A stretch of DNA of 64,000 nt from Arhodomonas sp052060015 (GCF_052060015.1 NZ_JBPODZ010000009.1:54834-118833); one strand, 5' to 3'; shown: positions 17,796-26,831, counted from the first letter of the stretch. The notes: generated from the sequence alone by a model not told the origin. Numbers and translations are program-made.

Positions 17796-18436
17796 ACCGG
17801 GAGAAACGCACCGAGATCTTCCGCCGCCTGGCCGAGACCAACCCCGCCCCCACCACCGAGCTCCACTATGCCACCCCCTTCGAGCTGCTGGTGGCGGTGA
17901 TCCTCTCCGCCCAGGCCACCGATCGGGGTGTCAACAAGGCGACGGCACGGCTGTTCCCGGTGGCCAATACCCCGGAGGCCATCCTGACCCTCGGGGAGGA
18001 GGGACTGAAGGAATACATCAGCTCCATCGGCCTCTATAACGCCAAGGCACGAAACCTCATCAAGGCCTGCGAGATCCTCGTGGAGCGCCACGGCGGCGAG
18101 GTACCGCGGGAACGCAAAGCGCTGGAGGCCCTGCCCGGGGTGGGCCGCAAGACCGCAAACGTCATCCTCAACACCGCCTTTGGCGAGCCCACCATCGCCG
18201 TGGACACCCACATCTTCCGGGTGGCCAACCGCACCGGCCTCGCCCCGGGAAAGAATGTCCGCGAGGTGGAGGACCGGCTGATGCGCTGGACACCCAAGGA
18301 ATATCGCAAGGACGCCCACCACTGGCTCATCCTCCACGGGCGCTACGTCTGCACCGCCCGCAGGCCCCGCTGCGGCGCCTGCGTGATCCACGACCTCTGC
18401 GAGTTCCCGGAAAAGACGGAATACGCGGGGGAGTAA
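17792..18436 (+). CDS. nth: Endonuclease III
   Basis: A bifunctional DNA glycosylase/AP lyase removing oxidised pyrimidines. The 214-residue product shows the helix-hairpin-helix LPGVGRKTANV with the catalytic Lys, the catalytic Asp in VDTHIFR, and the C-terminal 4Fe-4S ligand series C-x6-C-x2-C-x5-C in CTARRPRCGACVIHDLC. The start is TTG 17792, overlapping the rsxE stop (TTGA); it gives MNREKRTEIF, matching relatives. rsxE–nth linkage is conserved as in E. coli. Confidence 0.97.
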   Translation: MNREKRTEIFRRLAETNPAPTTELHYATPFELLVAVILSAQATDRGVNKATARLFPVANTPEAILTLGEEGLKEYISSIGLYNAKARNLIKACEILVERHGGEVPRERKALEALPGVGRKTANVILNTAFGEPTIAVDTHIFRVANRTGLAPGKNVREVEDRLMRWTPKEYRKDAHHWLILHGRYVCTARRPRCGACVIHDLCEFPEKTEYAGE

Positions 18437-18510
18437 CCCGGGCTGACGCGGATCAAGATCACCGCCGCGGCCCTGTGCTAGTGGTGCTCGCCATGGCAAG
18501 AGGTTCAGCA

Positions 18511-19032
18511 ATGGAAGACGATGTGGTGCAGGCGGCGGCCATCCATCGCGGCGACGATGACGATGTCGCCGGGGTGTTCACCGCCGCGGCCGGGATGCTG
18601 GCCGCCGAGGGCATCACCGTGCGCGGACTGATCCAGTACCACGAGCGCGACCCCGATGGCCGCCTGCGCCGCCACCTGCGGGTGCTCGGATCCGGGGAGT
18701 CGATGCCCATCTCCCAGGTATTGGGACAGGGATCGACCGCCTGCAGCCTGGATACCGCCGCCCTGGCGGAGGCGGCGGCCTGGCTGCGGCGCTTCCAGCA
18801 GGAGGCGCCGGGGCTGGTGATCGTCGACCGTTTCGGGCCCCTGGAGGCGAAGGGCAAGGGCTTCGCCTCGGAGCTACTCGGGCTGCTCGCGGCCGGGATC
18901 CCCGTGCTCACCTCCGTGCGCGACGACCAGGCCACGGCCTGGGAGGCGTTCACCGGCGGGCTCGCGGAATGGCTGCCGCCGGAGGCCGCCGCGGTCACCG
19001 CCTGGGGGCGGGGCGCGGCGCACCGCGGCTGA
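18511..19032 (+). CDS. DUF2478 domain-containing protein
   Basis: A 173-residue soluble protein. It resembles DUF2478, a nucleotide-binding-like family often encoded with molybdate transport or molybdopterin genes: VDRFGPLEAKGKGFASELL and GIPVLTSVRDDQATAWEAF are typical. No molybdenum genes are visible here, so the usual context is missing. ATG 18511 has AAGAGG upstream at good spacing; ATG 18493 is an alternative. It converges on argG with 3 bp between stops. Biochemical function is not established. Confidence 0.72.
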   Translation: MEDDVVQAAAIHRGDDDDVAGVFTAAAGMLAAEGITVRGLIQYHERDPDGRLRRHLRVLGSGESMPISQVLGQGSTACSLDTAALAEAAAWLRRFQQEAPGLVIVDRFGPLEAKGKGFASELLGLLAAGIPVLTSVRDDQATAWEAFTGGLAEWLPPEAAAVTAWGRGAAHRG

Positions 19033-19035
19033 GCG

Positions 19036-20250
19036 TCAGCCGCGACGCTTGGCAGCGACCCGCAGGCGCAGGGCGTTGAGCTTGATGAAGCCCTCGGCGT
19101 CCTTCTGGTCGTAGGCGCCGGCGTCGTCCTCGAAGGTGGCGATGCTGGCGTCGAACAGGCTATCGGTCTCCGAGGAACGCCCCACCACCGAAACGTTACC
19201 CTTGTACAGGCGCAGGCGCACCACGCCGTTGACCGTCTTCTGGGTCTCGTCGATGAGCGCCTGCATGGCCCGGCGCTCGGGGCTCCACCAATAGCCGTTG
19301 TAGATGGTCTCGGCATACCGCGGCATGATCTCGTCCTTGAGATGGGCCGACTCCCGATCCAGGGTGATGGACTCGATGGCGCGGCGGGCGCGCAGCAGGA
19401 TGGTGCCGCCGGGGGTCTCGTAGCAGCCACGGGACTTCATACCCACGTAGCGGTTCTCGACGATGTCGATCCGCCCGATCCCGTTATCCCCGCCCAGCTG
19501 GTTCAACCGCAGCAGCAGTGCCGCAGGGTCGATCCGCTCGCCATCGATGGCCACCGGGTCACCGCCCTCGAAGGTAATATCGATCTCGGTGGGCCGGTCC
19601 GGGGCCTGCTCCGGGGCCACGCTCCAGCGCCACATGGACTCCTCGGCCGGGGTCCACGGGTCCTCCAGCACACCACCCTCGTAGGAGATGTGCAGGAGGT
19701 TGGCGTCCATGGAGTACGGCGAGCCGCCGCCCTCGGTCTTGCCCTCGATGGGGATGCCGTGACGCTCGGCATAAGCGAGGAGCTTCTCCCGGGAGTTCAG
19801 GTCCCATTCCCGCCAGGGGGCGATCACCTTGATGCCGGGCTCCAGGCCGTAGTAGCCGAGCTCGAAGCGGACCTGGTCGTTGCCCTTACCGGTGGCCCCG
19901 TGGCAGACGGCATCGGCCCCGGTCTCCCGGGCGATCTCGATCTGGCGCTTGGCGATGAGCGGCCGGGCGATGGAGGTGCCGAGCAGGTACTCGCCCTCGT
20001 AGATGGCGTTGGCCCGGAACATGGGGAAGACGTAGTCGCGAACGAATTCCTCGCGGAGATCGTCGATGTAGACCTCGCGCACCCCGAGCTGTTCGGCCTT
20101 GGCGCGGGCCGGCTCGAGCTCCTCGCCCTGGCCGAGATCGGCGGTAAAGGTCACCACCTCGCAGTTGTAAGTCTCCCGCAGCCACTGCAGGATCACCGAG
20201 GTATCCAGCCCACCGGAGTACGCGAGCACCACCTTTTTCACATCACTCAT
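19036..20250 (-). CDS. argG: Argininosuccinate synthase
   Basis: ArgG condenses citrulline and aspartate with ATP to argininosuccinate in arginine biosynthesis. The 404-residue protein begins MSDVKKVVLAYSGGLDTSV, the pyrophosphatase-type P-loop (10–18). Further hallmarks are CHGATGKGNDQVRFE, the substrate-binding EGGGSPYSMDANLLHIS and KSRGCYETPGGT. ATG 20250 is the family start; an upstream in-frame ATG would add 22 unrelated residues. No ARG box or leader could be recognised in the 67 bp upstream. Confidence 0.97.
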   Translation of the reverse strand: MSDVKKVVLAYSGGLDTSVILQWLRETYNCEVVTFTADLGQGEELEPARAKAEQLGVREVYIDDLREEFVRDYVFPMFRANAIYEGEYLLGTSIARPLIAKRQIEIARETGADAVCHGATGKGNDQVRFELGYYGLEPGIKVIAPWREWDLNSREKLLAYAERHGIPIEGKTEGGGSPYSMDANLLHISYEGGVLEDPWTPAEESMWRWSVAPEQAPDRPTEIDITFEGGDPVAIDGERIDPAALLLRLNQLGGDNGIGRIDIVENRYVGMKSRGCYETPGGTILLRARRAIESITLDRESAHLKDEIMPRYAETIYNGYWWSPERRAMQALIDETQKTVNGVVRLRLYKGNVSVVGRSSETDSLFDASIATFEDDAGAYDQKDAEGFIKLNALRLRVAAKRRG

Positions 20251-20317
20251 CGCGGGAACGCCCCTGAAAATCCCAGTTCGAAACGACCGGCTATGATCGG
20301 ATGGCCACCCCGACAAA

Positions 20318-21700
20318 TCAAGGGCGCCGCCCCGGGGCGATCGCGGCGACCAGTAGGCTCACCAGCGCGGAGGCAATGAGTGCGCCGGCGAAGGGGCCGA
20401 GAGTGGGCACGCCGTCCGGGAAGCTCGCGGCCAATGGCCCGCCGACGACGCTACCGGTGCTCACCCAGCCGGGGATGACGGCCCCCACGAGCCCGGCGAG
20501 GGCCCCGGCCACCGCCGCGGCGGGACCCATACGCGACCACAGCCCCAGGAACACCGGCACCACCGTGGTGGCACAGAGCAGATCGGCGATGAGGAAGAGC
20601 CGCAACACCGAGATCCCCTGCAGGGCGATGGCCACCACCGGGATCATCAGGGCGACGGTAACCCCCCGTGCCACCGCGAGGGAGAGCCCGCGCCCGCGGC
20701 CCTCGGTGACCAGCAGCGAGGCCAAGCCGTTCTGCAGCGTATCCACCGAGGAAGCCACCAGGGTCACCGCCAGGACCAGCGCGGGCACGGTCAGCCAGGC
20801 CGGGGCCTCGGCGAGGAGCGCGAAGAACGGCACCGGCGGCTCCCCCAGGGGCAGTCCCGCCGCGGCGGCGTAGAGGCCCAGGCCACCGATCACCGCCACC
20901 ACCACGATGGTGGTCACGCCACCGAGCAGCGCGCCGCGTCCCAGCGCCGCACCATCCCGCGCCGCCCACACCCGCTGCCAGTAGCCCTGGTGAAATAGGT
21001 TCGCGGCGGTGACGGCGATGACCAGCGCCGCCGCCACCCCCAGGGCATCGGCCACGGGCACCGCGGGGAGGCTCAGCGCCCCAGCGTCTCCCTCCCCTGC
21101 CTTTGAGACCGCCACGCCGGCCACCAGCGCCACCAGCGCCAGCAGCAGCCACGCCTGCCAGCGGTCGGTGACCAGGCTCGCCCGAAGCCCGCCGAGGGCG
21201 GTGTACGCCAATGTTGCCGACGCGACACCGATCACTGCTGCCCAGCCGGGGATACCGGAGAGCATGCCGGTGATGGCACCGATGGCGGTGAGCTCGGCGG
21301 CCAGGAAGCAGAGCATATACAGCGCCGATATGAAGGCCACCCAGCGGCGCACCCCCTGGCCGTAGACGCTGGCGGCAAACTCGCCGATGCTGCGGCCCGC
21401 GGGCAACCGCCGTCGCATGGCCGGCCCCCAGAGGCCGAGGACGAAGAACGGCAGTGCTGAACCGAGGGCGTAGCCACCCAGGGCCACCGGCCCCACGAAC
21501 GCCCCCACCTCCGGCGGCGCGAACAGGATCCAGGCACCCATGCCGGAGGCCAGGAAGGACAGGCCAATGACGCGGCCGCCCTGGCTGTTGCGGGCGGTCA
21601 CATAGTCGTCCAGGCCGCCGTGGACGTAGCGGGCGCGCACGCCCAGCCAGGTGAACACGGCCAATGCCGCCACGACGACAACGAGGGTAAGAAGGGACAT
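20318..21700 (-). CDS. Sodium:solute symporter under TPP riboswitch control
   Basis: A 460-residue SSS-family permease with about 13 hydrophobic helices. The N-terminal YVTARNSQGGRVIGLSFLAS and the SVDTLQNGLASLL segment fit the LeuT-fold symporter core. Sequence alone does not tell the substrate, but the gene starts directly behind a TPP riboswitch, so uptake of thiamine or a thiamine precursor (HMP, thiazole) is the best inference; SSS transporters have been linked to thiamine regulons before (ThiV-type, recalled). No other thi genes are nearby. ATG 21700 follows a GGAGGAAG embedded in the riboswitch. Confidence 0.85.
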   Translation of the reverse strand: MSLLTLVVVVAALAVFTWLGVRARYVHGGLDDYVTARNSQGGRVIGLSFLASGMGAWILFAPPEVGAFVGPVALGGYALGSALPFFVLGLWGPAMRRRLPAGRSIGEFAASVYGQGVRRWVAFISALYMLCFLAAELTAIGAITGMLSGIPGWAAVIGVASATLAYTALGGLRASLVTDRWQAWLLLALVALVAGVAVSKAGEGDAGALSLPAVPVADALGVAAALVIAVTAANLFHQGYWQRVWAARDGAALGRGALLGGVTTIVVVAVIGGLGLYAAAAGLPLGEPPVPFFALLAEAPAWLTVPALVLAVTLVASSVDTLQNGLASLLVTEGRGRGLSLAVARGVTVALMIPVVAIALQGISVLRLFLIADLLCATTVVPVFLGLWSRMGPAAAVAGALAGLVGAVIPGWVSTGSVVGGPLAASFPDGVPTLGPFAGALIASALVSLLVAAIAPGRRP

Positions 21701-21791
21701 GTCGCGCTTCCTCCGCCGGTATGACCCGGTTCAGGTTCCAGGGTCTGCGCCACTGCGCACTCTCAGCCCTGTATAGGGCTCCCCTGGCGAC
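21701..21791 (-). promoter_or_regulatory. TPP (THI-box) riboswitch
   Basis: Read on the minus strand, all conserved TPP-aptamer pieces occur in order: AGGGGAGCCC, GGCTGAGA (CTGAGA at 21766–21761), GACCC, GAACCTGA (21738–21731), GGGTCATACCGG and GGAGGAAG. P1 closes with GTCGC (21791–21787) against GCGAC (21705–21701). The Shine-Dalgarno lies within the 3' side and P1 abuts the ATG, so ligand binding should block translation initiation directly. Very strong match from sequence. Confidence 0.95.
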
Positions 21792-21918
21792 TGTGAATGG
21801 TTTGTCGAGGCACAAGTCTGCCGCCACGAGGGGTGGGCTGGCAACCCAGTGGGCGGCACACGACCGACAGCGAGCCGTTACAATGGCCACCACATTCGCG
21901 CGTGCACGGGGAACGGGA

Positions 21919-22980
21919 TTGGACAGTATCACCCTTACGCGGCCGGACGACTGGCACCTCCACCTCCGCGACGGCGAGGTCCTCGCCGACGTGGTCCCGG
22001 CCTCGGCGCGTCAGTTCGGCCGGGCCATCATCATGCCCAACCTCACCCCGCCGGTGACCGACGTGGACGCAGCCGAGGCCTACCGCCGCCGCATCCTCGA
22101 GCAGGTACCACCGGGCAGCGGCTTCACCCCGCTGATGACCCTGTACCTCACCGACAACACCACGGGGCAGATGGTGGAGGCGGCCGCGGCGAGCGGGGCC
22201 GTCCATGCCGTAAAGCTCTATCCCGCCGGTGCCACGACGAACTCGGATTCCGGGGTTACCGATCTCGGCCGCTGTGATGAAGCCCTCGCCGCCATGGCCG
22301 CGGCGGGACTGCCGCTACTCGTCCACGGTGAGGTCACGACGTCGGGGGTGGACATCTTCGACCGCGAGCGGGTGTTCTTGGAGGAGCGCCTCGCGCCGCT
22401 GCTCGAGCGCCATCCCCAGCTGAAGGTGGTGCTCGAGCATGTCACCACCGCCGCTGGGGTGCGGTTCGTGGAGCAGGGGCCGGAACGGCTGGCCGGTACC
22501 CTCACCGCCCACCACCTGCTGCTCAACCGCAACGACCTGTTGGTGGGCGGCATCCGCCCGCACCACTATTGCCTGCCGGTGCTAAAGCGCGAGACCGACC
22601 GCGAGGCGCTGCTCGCGGCGGCCACCTCCGGCAACCCCAAGTTCTTCCTCGGCACGGACTCCGCCCCGCATCCCCGCAGCGCCAAGGAGAACCCCTGCGG
22701 CTGCGCCGGGATCTACACCGCCCCCTACGCCCTCGCGCTGTACGCGGAGGCCTTCGAGGCGGCCGGGGCACTGAATCGACTGGAGGGCTTCGCCGCCCAC
22801 CACGGCCCGGACTTCTACGGCCTGCCACGCAACGGCGAACGGATCCGGCTGGTCCGTGACCCGGAGCCCGTCCCCGAGGACCTGCCCCTGGGCAGCGGGC
22901 GGATCGTCCCCCTGCGGGCCGGGGGCCGGGTCGCCTGGCGGCTGGCCGACGAGGGCGAAGGGCCGGTGGGGCGTGTATGA
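21919..22980 (+). CDS. pyrC: Dihydroorotase
   Basis: PyrC cyclises carbamoyl aspartate to dihydroorotate in pyrimidine synthesis. Metal ligands are visible: H13 and H15 in DDWHLHLRDG, the carboxylated Lys in AVKLYPAGATTNS, His in VHGEVT and LEHVTT, and Asp in GTDSAPH. TTG 21919 yields a start (MDSITLTRPDD) and length (353 residues) like relatives; ATG 21883 would add 12 poorly conserved residues and lacks an obvious ribosome site. It lies upstream of rnt. The ~90 bp between riboswitch and gene hold no clear motif. Confidence 0.95.
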   Translation: MDSITLTRPDDWHLHLRDGEVLADVVPASARQFGRAIIMPNLTPPVTDVDAAEAYRRRILEQVPPGSGFTPLMTLYLTDNTTGQMVEAAAASGAVHAVKLYPAGATTNSDSGVTDLGRCDEALAAMAAAGLPLLVHGEVTTSGVDIFDRERVFLEERLAPLLERHPQLKVVLEHVTTAAGVRFVEQGPERLAGTLTAHHLLLNRNDLLVGGIRPHHYCLPVLKRETDREALLAAATSGNPKFFLGTDSAPHPRSAKENPCGCAGIYTAPYALALYAEAFEAAGALNRLEGFAAHHGPDFYGLPRNGERIRLVRDPEPVPEDLPLGSGRIVPLRAGGRVAWRLADEGEGPVGRV

Positions 22981-23022
22981 TGGGCGACCCCAAACCCCGC
23001 GAGCAGCACTGACGGAATCACC

Positions 23023-23688
23023 GTGAACCGTAACGCCCCCGACGCCGGCACCGTGCCCCATCGCCCCATCGCCAACCGCTTCCGGTCATTCCTGCCCGTG
23101 GTGGTGGATATCGAAACCGGCGGTCTGAACGCCGCCACCGACGCGGTGCTCCAGATCGCCGCGGTGATCGTACGCGCCGATGATAAGGGGCTGCTCTACC
23201 CCGCGGAGACCCACACCACCCACGTGGAGCCGTTCGAAGGCGCGAACCTGGACCCCAAGTCCCTGGAGTTCAACGGCATCGACCCGGATCATCCGCTACG
23301 CATGGCCAAACCCGAAGAGCAGGCCCTGCGCCAGGTTTTCAAACCGGTACGCCAGGAGATCCGCGAGACGGGTTGCACCCGCGCGGTGCTGGTGGGCCAC
23401 AACGCCTGGTTCGATCTCGGTTTCCTCAACGCCGCGGTGGAGCGGACCGGCATCAAGCGCAACCCCTTCCACCCGTTCTCCTGCTTCGACACCGCCACCC
23501 TGGCGGGGCTGGCCTATGGCCAGACCGTGCTCGCCCGCGCGGTGAAGGCCTCCGGTGCCGGCTGGGACGGCCGCGAGGCCCACTCGGCGATCTACGACGC
23601 CGAGAAGACCGCAGAGCTGTTCTGCGCCATCGTCAATCGCTGGGACGAGCTCAACGGGTTCCCGGATTACGGGGCCTTGGCGCGCTAG
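23023..23688 (+). CDS. rnt: Ribonuclease T
   Basis: A DEDDh 3'-5' exoribonuclease that trims tRNA 3' ends and finishes 5S/23S rRNA maturation. The 221-residue product has the four exonuclease motifs: VVDIETGG (Asp and Glu), GHNAWFDLGFL (Asp), and HSAIYDAEKTAEL with His and Asp five apart. The GTG start at 23023 yields a normal N-terminus. The pyrC–rnt–grxD neighbourhood is conserved in gammaproteobacteria. Confidence 0.95.
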   Translation: MNRNAPDAGTVPHRPIANRFRSFLPVVVDIETGGLNAATDAVLQIAAVIVRADDKGLLYPAETHTTHVEPFEGANLDPKSLEFNGIDPDHPLRMAKPEEQALRQVFKPVRQEIRETGCTRAVLVGHNAWFDLGFLNAAVERTGIKRNPFHPFSCFDTATLAGLAYGQTVLARAVKASGAGWDGREAHSAIYDAEKTAELFCAIVNRWDELNGFPDYGALAR

Positions 23689-24012
23689 TAAACCGCCCGC
23701 CAGCGCGCGGCGCATACGGGCGAGCCGGCGACGACCCCGCTACCAGAGGCCAACCCGAAAGGACCCGCCGCTCGCCGGTACAAATCCGCGGGTTACCGCA
23801 CAGTCCGTCGGTGGGGCGGGAATCCGGCACGGGAGCGTCGGCGGCCAGGGATGGCCGCCGTCGAGCGTACAGGGAGGTGTTCACAGCGTCTCCCGTGACG
23901 GATTCCCGCCCCGCCGACGGTGACCAACACAATCAGCCCTGGCCGTACCGCGGGCGCCGCGGGACCGGCCCCGGTGCCGACGGTACGCCGGTCTGCTGCC
24001 GGAACGTAGGGC
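23689..24012. other. 324-bp intergenic region with nested palindrome
   Basis: No convincing gene is seen between the convergent rnt and grxD. The centre is occupied by the long inverted repeat described separately. The left part (23700–23800) is GC-rich with no recognised motif. The right part (23925–24010) contains GC-rich dyads such as CCGCGG-GCG-CCGCGG that may end grxD transcription, but without a T-tract. Confidence 0.6.
23805..23920. repeat. 116-bp nested inverted repeat (MITE/REP-like)
   Basis: Two 31-nt arms, 23805–23835 and 23890–23920, are complementary except at two positions; the arm starts CCGTCGGTGGGGCGGGAATC. Inside the 54-nt spacer is a second hairpin, CGGCGGCCA-GGGA-TGGCCGCCG. 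The spacer continues ACAGGGAGGTGTTCACAGCG, which resembles a dispersed intergenic element I recall from halophilic gammaproteobacteria and pseudomonads. No transposase is present. The structure could act as a bidirectional terminator for rnt and grxD. Confidence 0.75.
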
Positions 24013-24339
24013 TCAGGCCTGGCTACCGGTGGCCTCCTCCACCAGCTTCTGGAGATCCCCGGACTCGTACATCTCCAGGATGATGTCGCAGCCACCCACC
24101 AACTCGCCGTTGACGTAGAGCTGGGGGATGGTCGGCCAATCACCGAACTCCTTGACCCCCTGGCGGATACCCTCGTCCTCAAGGACGTTGACGTAGGCGA
24201 ATTCCTTGCCGCAGCCGGCCAGCGCCTGGGATGCCTTCATGGAGAACCCGCACTGCGGAAACTGCGGGGTGCCCTTCATGTACAGGATGATCGGATTGCT
24301 TTCCACCTGCTCGCGGATGGTGCCCTGGATATCGCTCAT
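24013..24339 (-). CDS. grxD: Monothiol glutaredoxin, Grx4 family
   Basis: A 108-residue CGFS-type glutaredoxin. The active site CGFS is in PQCGFSMKA, with KGTPQFPQ before it and the glutathione-binding WPTIPQLYVNGELVGGCDI after it. Such proteins bind a bridging 2Fe-2S cluster with glutathione and pass it to apo-proteins, acting with BolA. Full length; single start ATG 24339 with no in-frame competitor. Likely transcribed alone, convergent with rnt. Confidence 0.95.
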   Translation of the reverse strand: MSDIQGTIREQVESNPIILYMKGTPQFPQCGFSMKASQALAGCGKEFAYVNVLEDEGIRQGVKEFGDWPTIPQLYVNGELVGGCDIILEMYESGDLQKLVEEATGSQA

Positions 24340-24512
24340 AACCTACTTCCTCGCGTGCCCGTGAACGGGTCAGTATCGTATGTCAGCCACATCTTATCGC
24401 TACGGCCGGGCCCAAATACACCGATCGGGCGCGGGGTTTTCCGCCCGCCCGCCGGTGCCCCTACATCGATGCCTCTCCCAAGTGCCGCGGAAATCCGTTA
24501 TCCTGCGGCGGC

Positions 24513-25799
24513 ATGGAAAATGACCATTTGACCGAAACAACGTTCCGTTCGCTAGGGCTCCACGAGTCCCTGCTCCTGGGCCTCGACGAGGCCGGATTCA
24601 GCCACTGCATGCCCATCCAGGAGTCCACCCTACCGCTGGCGCTGAAGGGCCGCGACGTGGCCGGCCAGGCCCAGACCGGCACCGGCAAGTCCGCCGCCTT
24701 CCTGCTGGCCACCATGCACTACCTGATGACCACGCCGGTGGCCGCGGACAAGACCGGCCCGTGGGCGGTGATCCTCGCCCCGACCCGGGAGCTGGCGTTG
24801 CAGATCCACCGGGACGCCGAGAAGCTCGGCTACTTCACCGGTATGGAGTTCGCCTGCATCTACGGCGGCACCGGCTACGAGAAGCAGCGCCGGCGCCTCG
24901 AGGAAGGGGTGGACATCCTCATCGGCACCCCGGGGCGGATCATCGACTTCTACAAGCAGCGGGTGTTCACCCTGGACAACGTGGAGGTCGCCGTCCTCGA
25001 CGAGGCCGATCGCATGTTCGACATGGGTTTCATCTCCGATATCCGCTTCCTGCTGCGACGGATGCCGCCCCCGGAGAAGCGCATCAACATGCTCTTCTCG
25101 GCGACGTTGTCCCAACGGGTCAAGGAGCTGGCCTGGGAGCACATGAACGACCCGGATACCGTGGAGATCGAGCCCGAGCAGATCACCGCGGAGAAGGTCA
25201 ACCAGAAGCTCTACCACGTGGAGAACAACCAGAAGATCGGGCTGCTGCTGGGGGTGCTGCGCAGCAAGGACGTGACCCGGACCATGGTCTTCGTCAACAC
25301 CAAGCGCACCGCCGACCGGGTCACCGGCTATCTGCTGGGCAATGACATCAACACCGCCGTGCTCTCCGGGGATATCCCCCAGAAAAAGCGCGAGGAACTG
25401 CTCAGCGCCTTCCAGAAGGGCGAGCTGCCGGTGCTGGTGGCCACCGACGTCGCCGCCCGCGGCCTGCATATCCCCGGCGTCTCCCACGTGATCAACTACG
25501 ACCTGCCCCAGGACGCCGAGGACTACGTCCACCGCATCGGGCGTACCGCGCGGGCGGGGGAGAAGGGCGACGCCATCAGCTTCGCCTGCGAGAGCTACGT
25601 CTACTCGCTACCCGACATCGAGGCCTTCATCGATCAGAAGATCCCCTCGGAGCTGGCCCCGCCGGAGCTCATCGTCGAGGACATCAAGCCCGCCAAACGG
25701 GTACAGAATCAGCGCCGCAGCGGTCCGCCGCGCAATGGCGGACGTGGCGGCGGCCGGCGGCGCAGTGGCGGCAACCGCCCCACGGCACCGCAGGGCTGA
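24513..25799 (+). CDS. rhlB: ATP-dependent RNA helicase RhlB-like
   Basis: A 428-residue DEAD-box helicase. Q-motif region FSHCMPIQES, motif I AQTGTGKS (53–60), PTRELALQ, TPGR, DEAD in AVLDEADRMFDMGF, SAT and HRIGRTARAGEKG are all intact. Overall sequence matches RhlB, which unwinds RNA for the degradosome, and the C-terminal ~45 residues are Arg/Gly-rich as expected for an RNA-binding tail. It heads a small cluster with the thioesterase and acpH. Assignment to RhlB over RhlE is by overall similarity. Confidence 0.9.
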   Translation: MENDHLTETTFRSLGLHESLLLGLDEAGFSHCMPIQESTLPLALKGRDVAGQAQTGTGKSAAFLLATMHYLMTTPVAADKTGPWAVILAPTRELALQIHRDAEKLGYFTGMEFACIYGGTGYEKQRRRLEEGVDILIGTPGRIIDFYKQRVFTLDNVEVAVLDEADRMFDMGFISDIRFLLRRMPPPEKRINMLFSATLSQRVKELAWEHMNDPDTVEIEPEQITAEKVNQKLYHVENNQKIGLLLGVLRSKDVTRTMVFVNTKRTADRVTGYLLGNDINTAVLSGDIPQKKREELLSAFQKGELPVLVATDVAARGLHIPGVSHVINYDLPQDAEDYVHRIGRTARAGEKGDAISFACESYVYSLPDIEAFIDQKIPSELAPPELIVEDIKPAKRVQNQRRSGPPRNGGRGGGRRRSGGNRPTAPQG

Positions 25800-25815
25800 A
25801 ACGGAGGGCGAAGCA

Positions 25816-26238
25816 GTGAGCGAGAAGAGCCTGCTCGCCGAGAGCGAGTTCCCGGTGCGCTGGGGTGATCAGGACGCCCTGGGCCACGTGAACAACACCG
25901 TGTACTTCCGCTATTTCGAGCAGGTGCGCATCGACTGGATGCACCAGGTGGGCATCGGCGAGGGCGTCGGCGCGGGCACCGCCACCGGCCCCGTGCTCGT
26001 AAACGCCTACTGCGAGTTCCGCCGCTCCATCGTCTACCCGGCCACCGTGCGCGTGCGCATGCTCGCCACCCCGCCGCGGCGCAGCAGCGTGGAGACCTTC
26101 TACGAGATCCGCGACGGCGCCGATGCGGAGGTGCTCTACGCCAGCGGCACCGCCCTCATGGTCTGGGTGGACCACCACGCGGGCCACTCCATCCCCATCC
26201 CCGAGGCGATCCGCACACTGCTCCCCGCGGCGGAATGA
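25816..26238 (+). CDS. 4HBT-family acyl-CoA thioesterase
   Basis: A 140-residue hotdog thioesterase. The catalytic N-terminal motif RWGDQDALGHVNNTVYFRYF includes the Asp of the 4-hydroxybenzoyl-CoA thioesterase/YbgC family. GTG 25816 has GGAGGG 8 bp upstream; no better start exists. The stop overlaps the acpH ATG. The substrate is probably a free acyl-CoA or acyl-ACP; context with acpH hints at lipid or ACP turnover, which is inference. Confidence 0.86.
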   Translation: MSEKSLLAESEFPVRWGDQDALGHVNNTVYFRYFEQVRIDWMHQVGIGEGVGAGTATGPVLVNAYCEFRRSIVYPATVRVRMLATPPRRSSVETFYEIRDGADAEVLYASGTALMVWVDHHAGHSIPIPEAIRTLLPAAE

Positions 26239-26831
26239 ACTTCCTCGCCCACGCCTGGCTCGCCGGCGATGACGATGCGCTGCTCGCCGGGAACCTGATG
26301 GGCGATTTCGTCCGGGGCCGCCCGGACCCAGAACTACCGGCCGGCGTCCGCGCGGGCATCCATATGCACCGGCGGGTGGACTGCTTCACCGACGACCATC
26401 CCGTGGTCCGCCGGGCACGGCGCCGGTTCCCACCGCACCGCCGTCGCGCCGCAGGCATCATCCTAGACATGGTGTTCGACCATTTCCTGGCCCGCGACTG
26501 GGTACGCCTGCATCCCGAGCCCCTGTCGCAGTTCACCGCGCGGGCGTATGCCGCCCTGGAGGCACGGCACGGCCTGCTGCCGCCGCGGCTGGCCCGTCTC
26601 CTCCCACAGATGCGGGCCGATGACTGGCTGGCCTCCTATGCCTGCCTGGACAACACGGTGATGGCCCTGGAGCGTATGTCGACGCGCCTGCCCCGGCGCC
26701 CGGAGCTGCTCCGGGGCACCGGCGAGGACCTCGCCGCCCTCTATCCCGCGCTGGAGAGGGATTTCCGCGCCTTCCTGCCGGCCCTGGAAGCCTTCGGCGA
26801 GCACCAACGCCGGCGGCGCACCCACGGCTAA
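26235..26831 (+). CDS. acpH: ACP phosphodiesterase (AcpH/DUF479)
   Basis: A 198-residue protein matching the AcpH family, which removes the 4'-phosphopantetheine arm from holo-ACP. It begins MNFLAHAWLA and has GNLMGDFVRG, GIHMHRRVDCFTDDHPVV and DMVFDHFLARDW, the HD-like metal-binding pieces of the family. ATGA overlap with the thioesterase upstream. The 3' end overlaps the convergent response regulator gene by 4 bp. Confidence 0.9.
   Translation: MNFLAHAWLAGDDDALLAGNLMGDFVRGRPDPELPAGVRAGIHMHRRVDCFTDDHPVVRRARRRFPPHRRRAAGIILDMVFDHFLARDWVRLHPEPLSQFTARAYAALEARHGLLPPRLARLLPQMRADDWLASYACLDNTVMALERMSTRLPRRPELLRGTGEDLAALYPALERDFRAFLPALEAFGEHQRRRRTHG

Noticed and set aside
23770..23795. tRNA T-arm-like sequence (GCCGGTACAAATCC)
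   Set aside because: No acceptor stem, D-arm or anticodon arm can be built around it.
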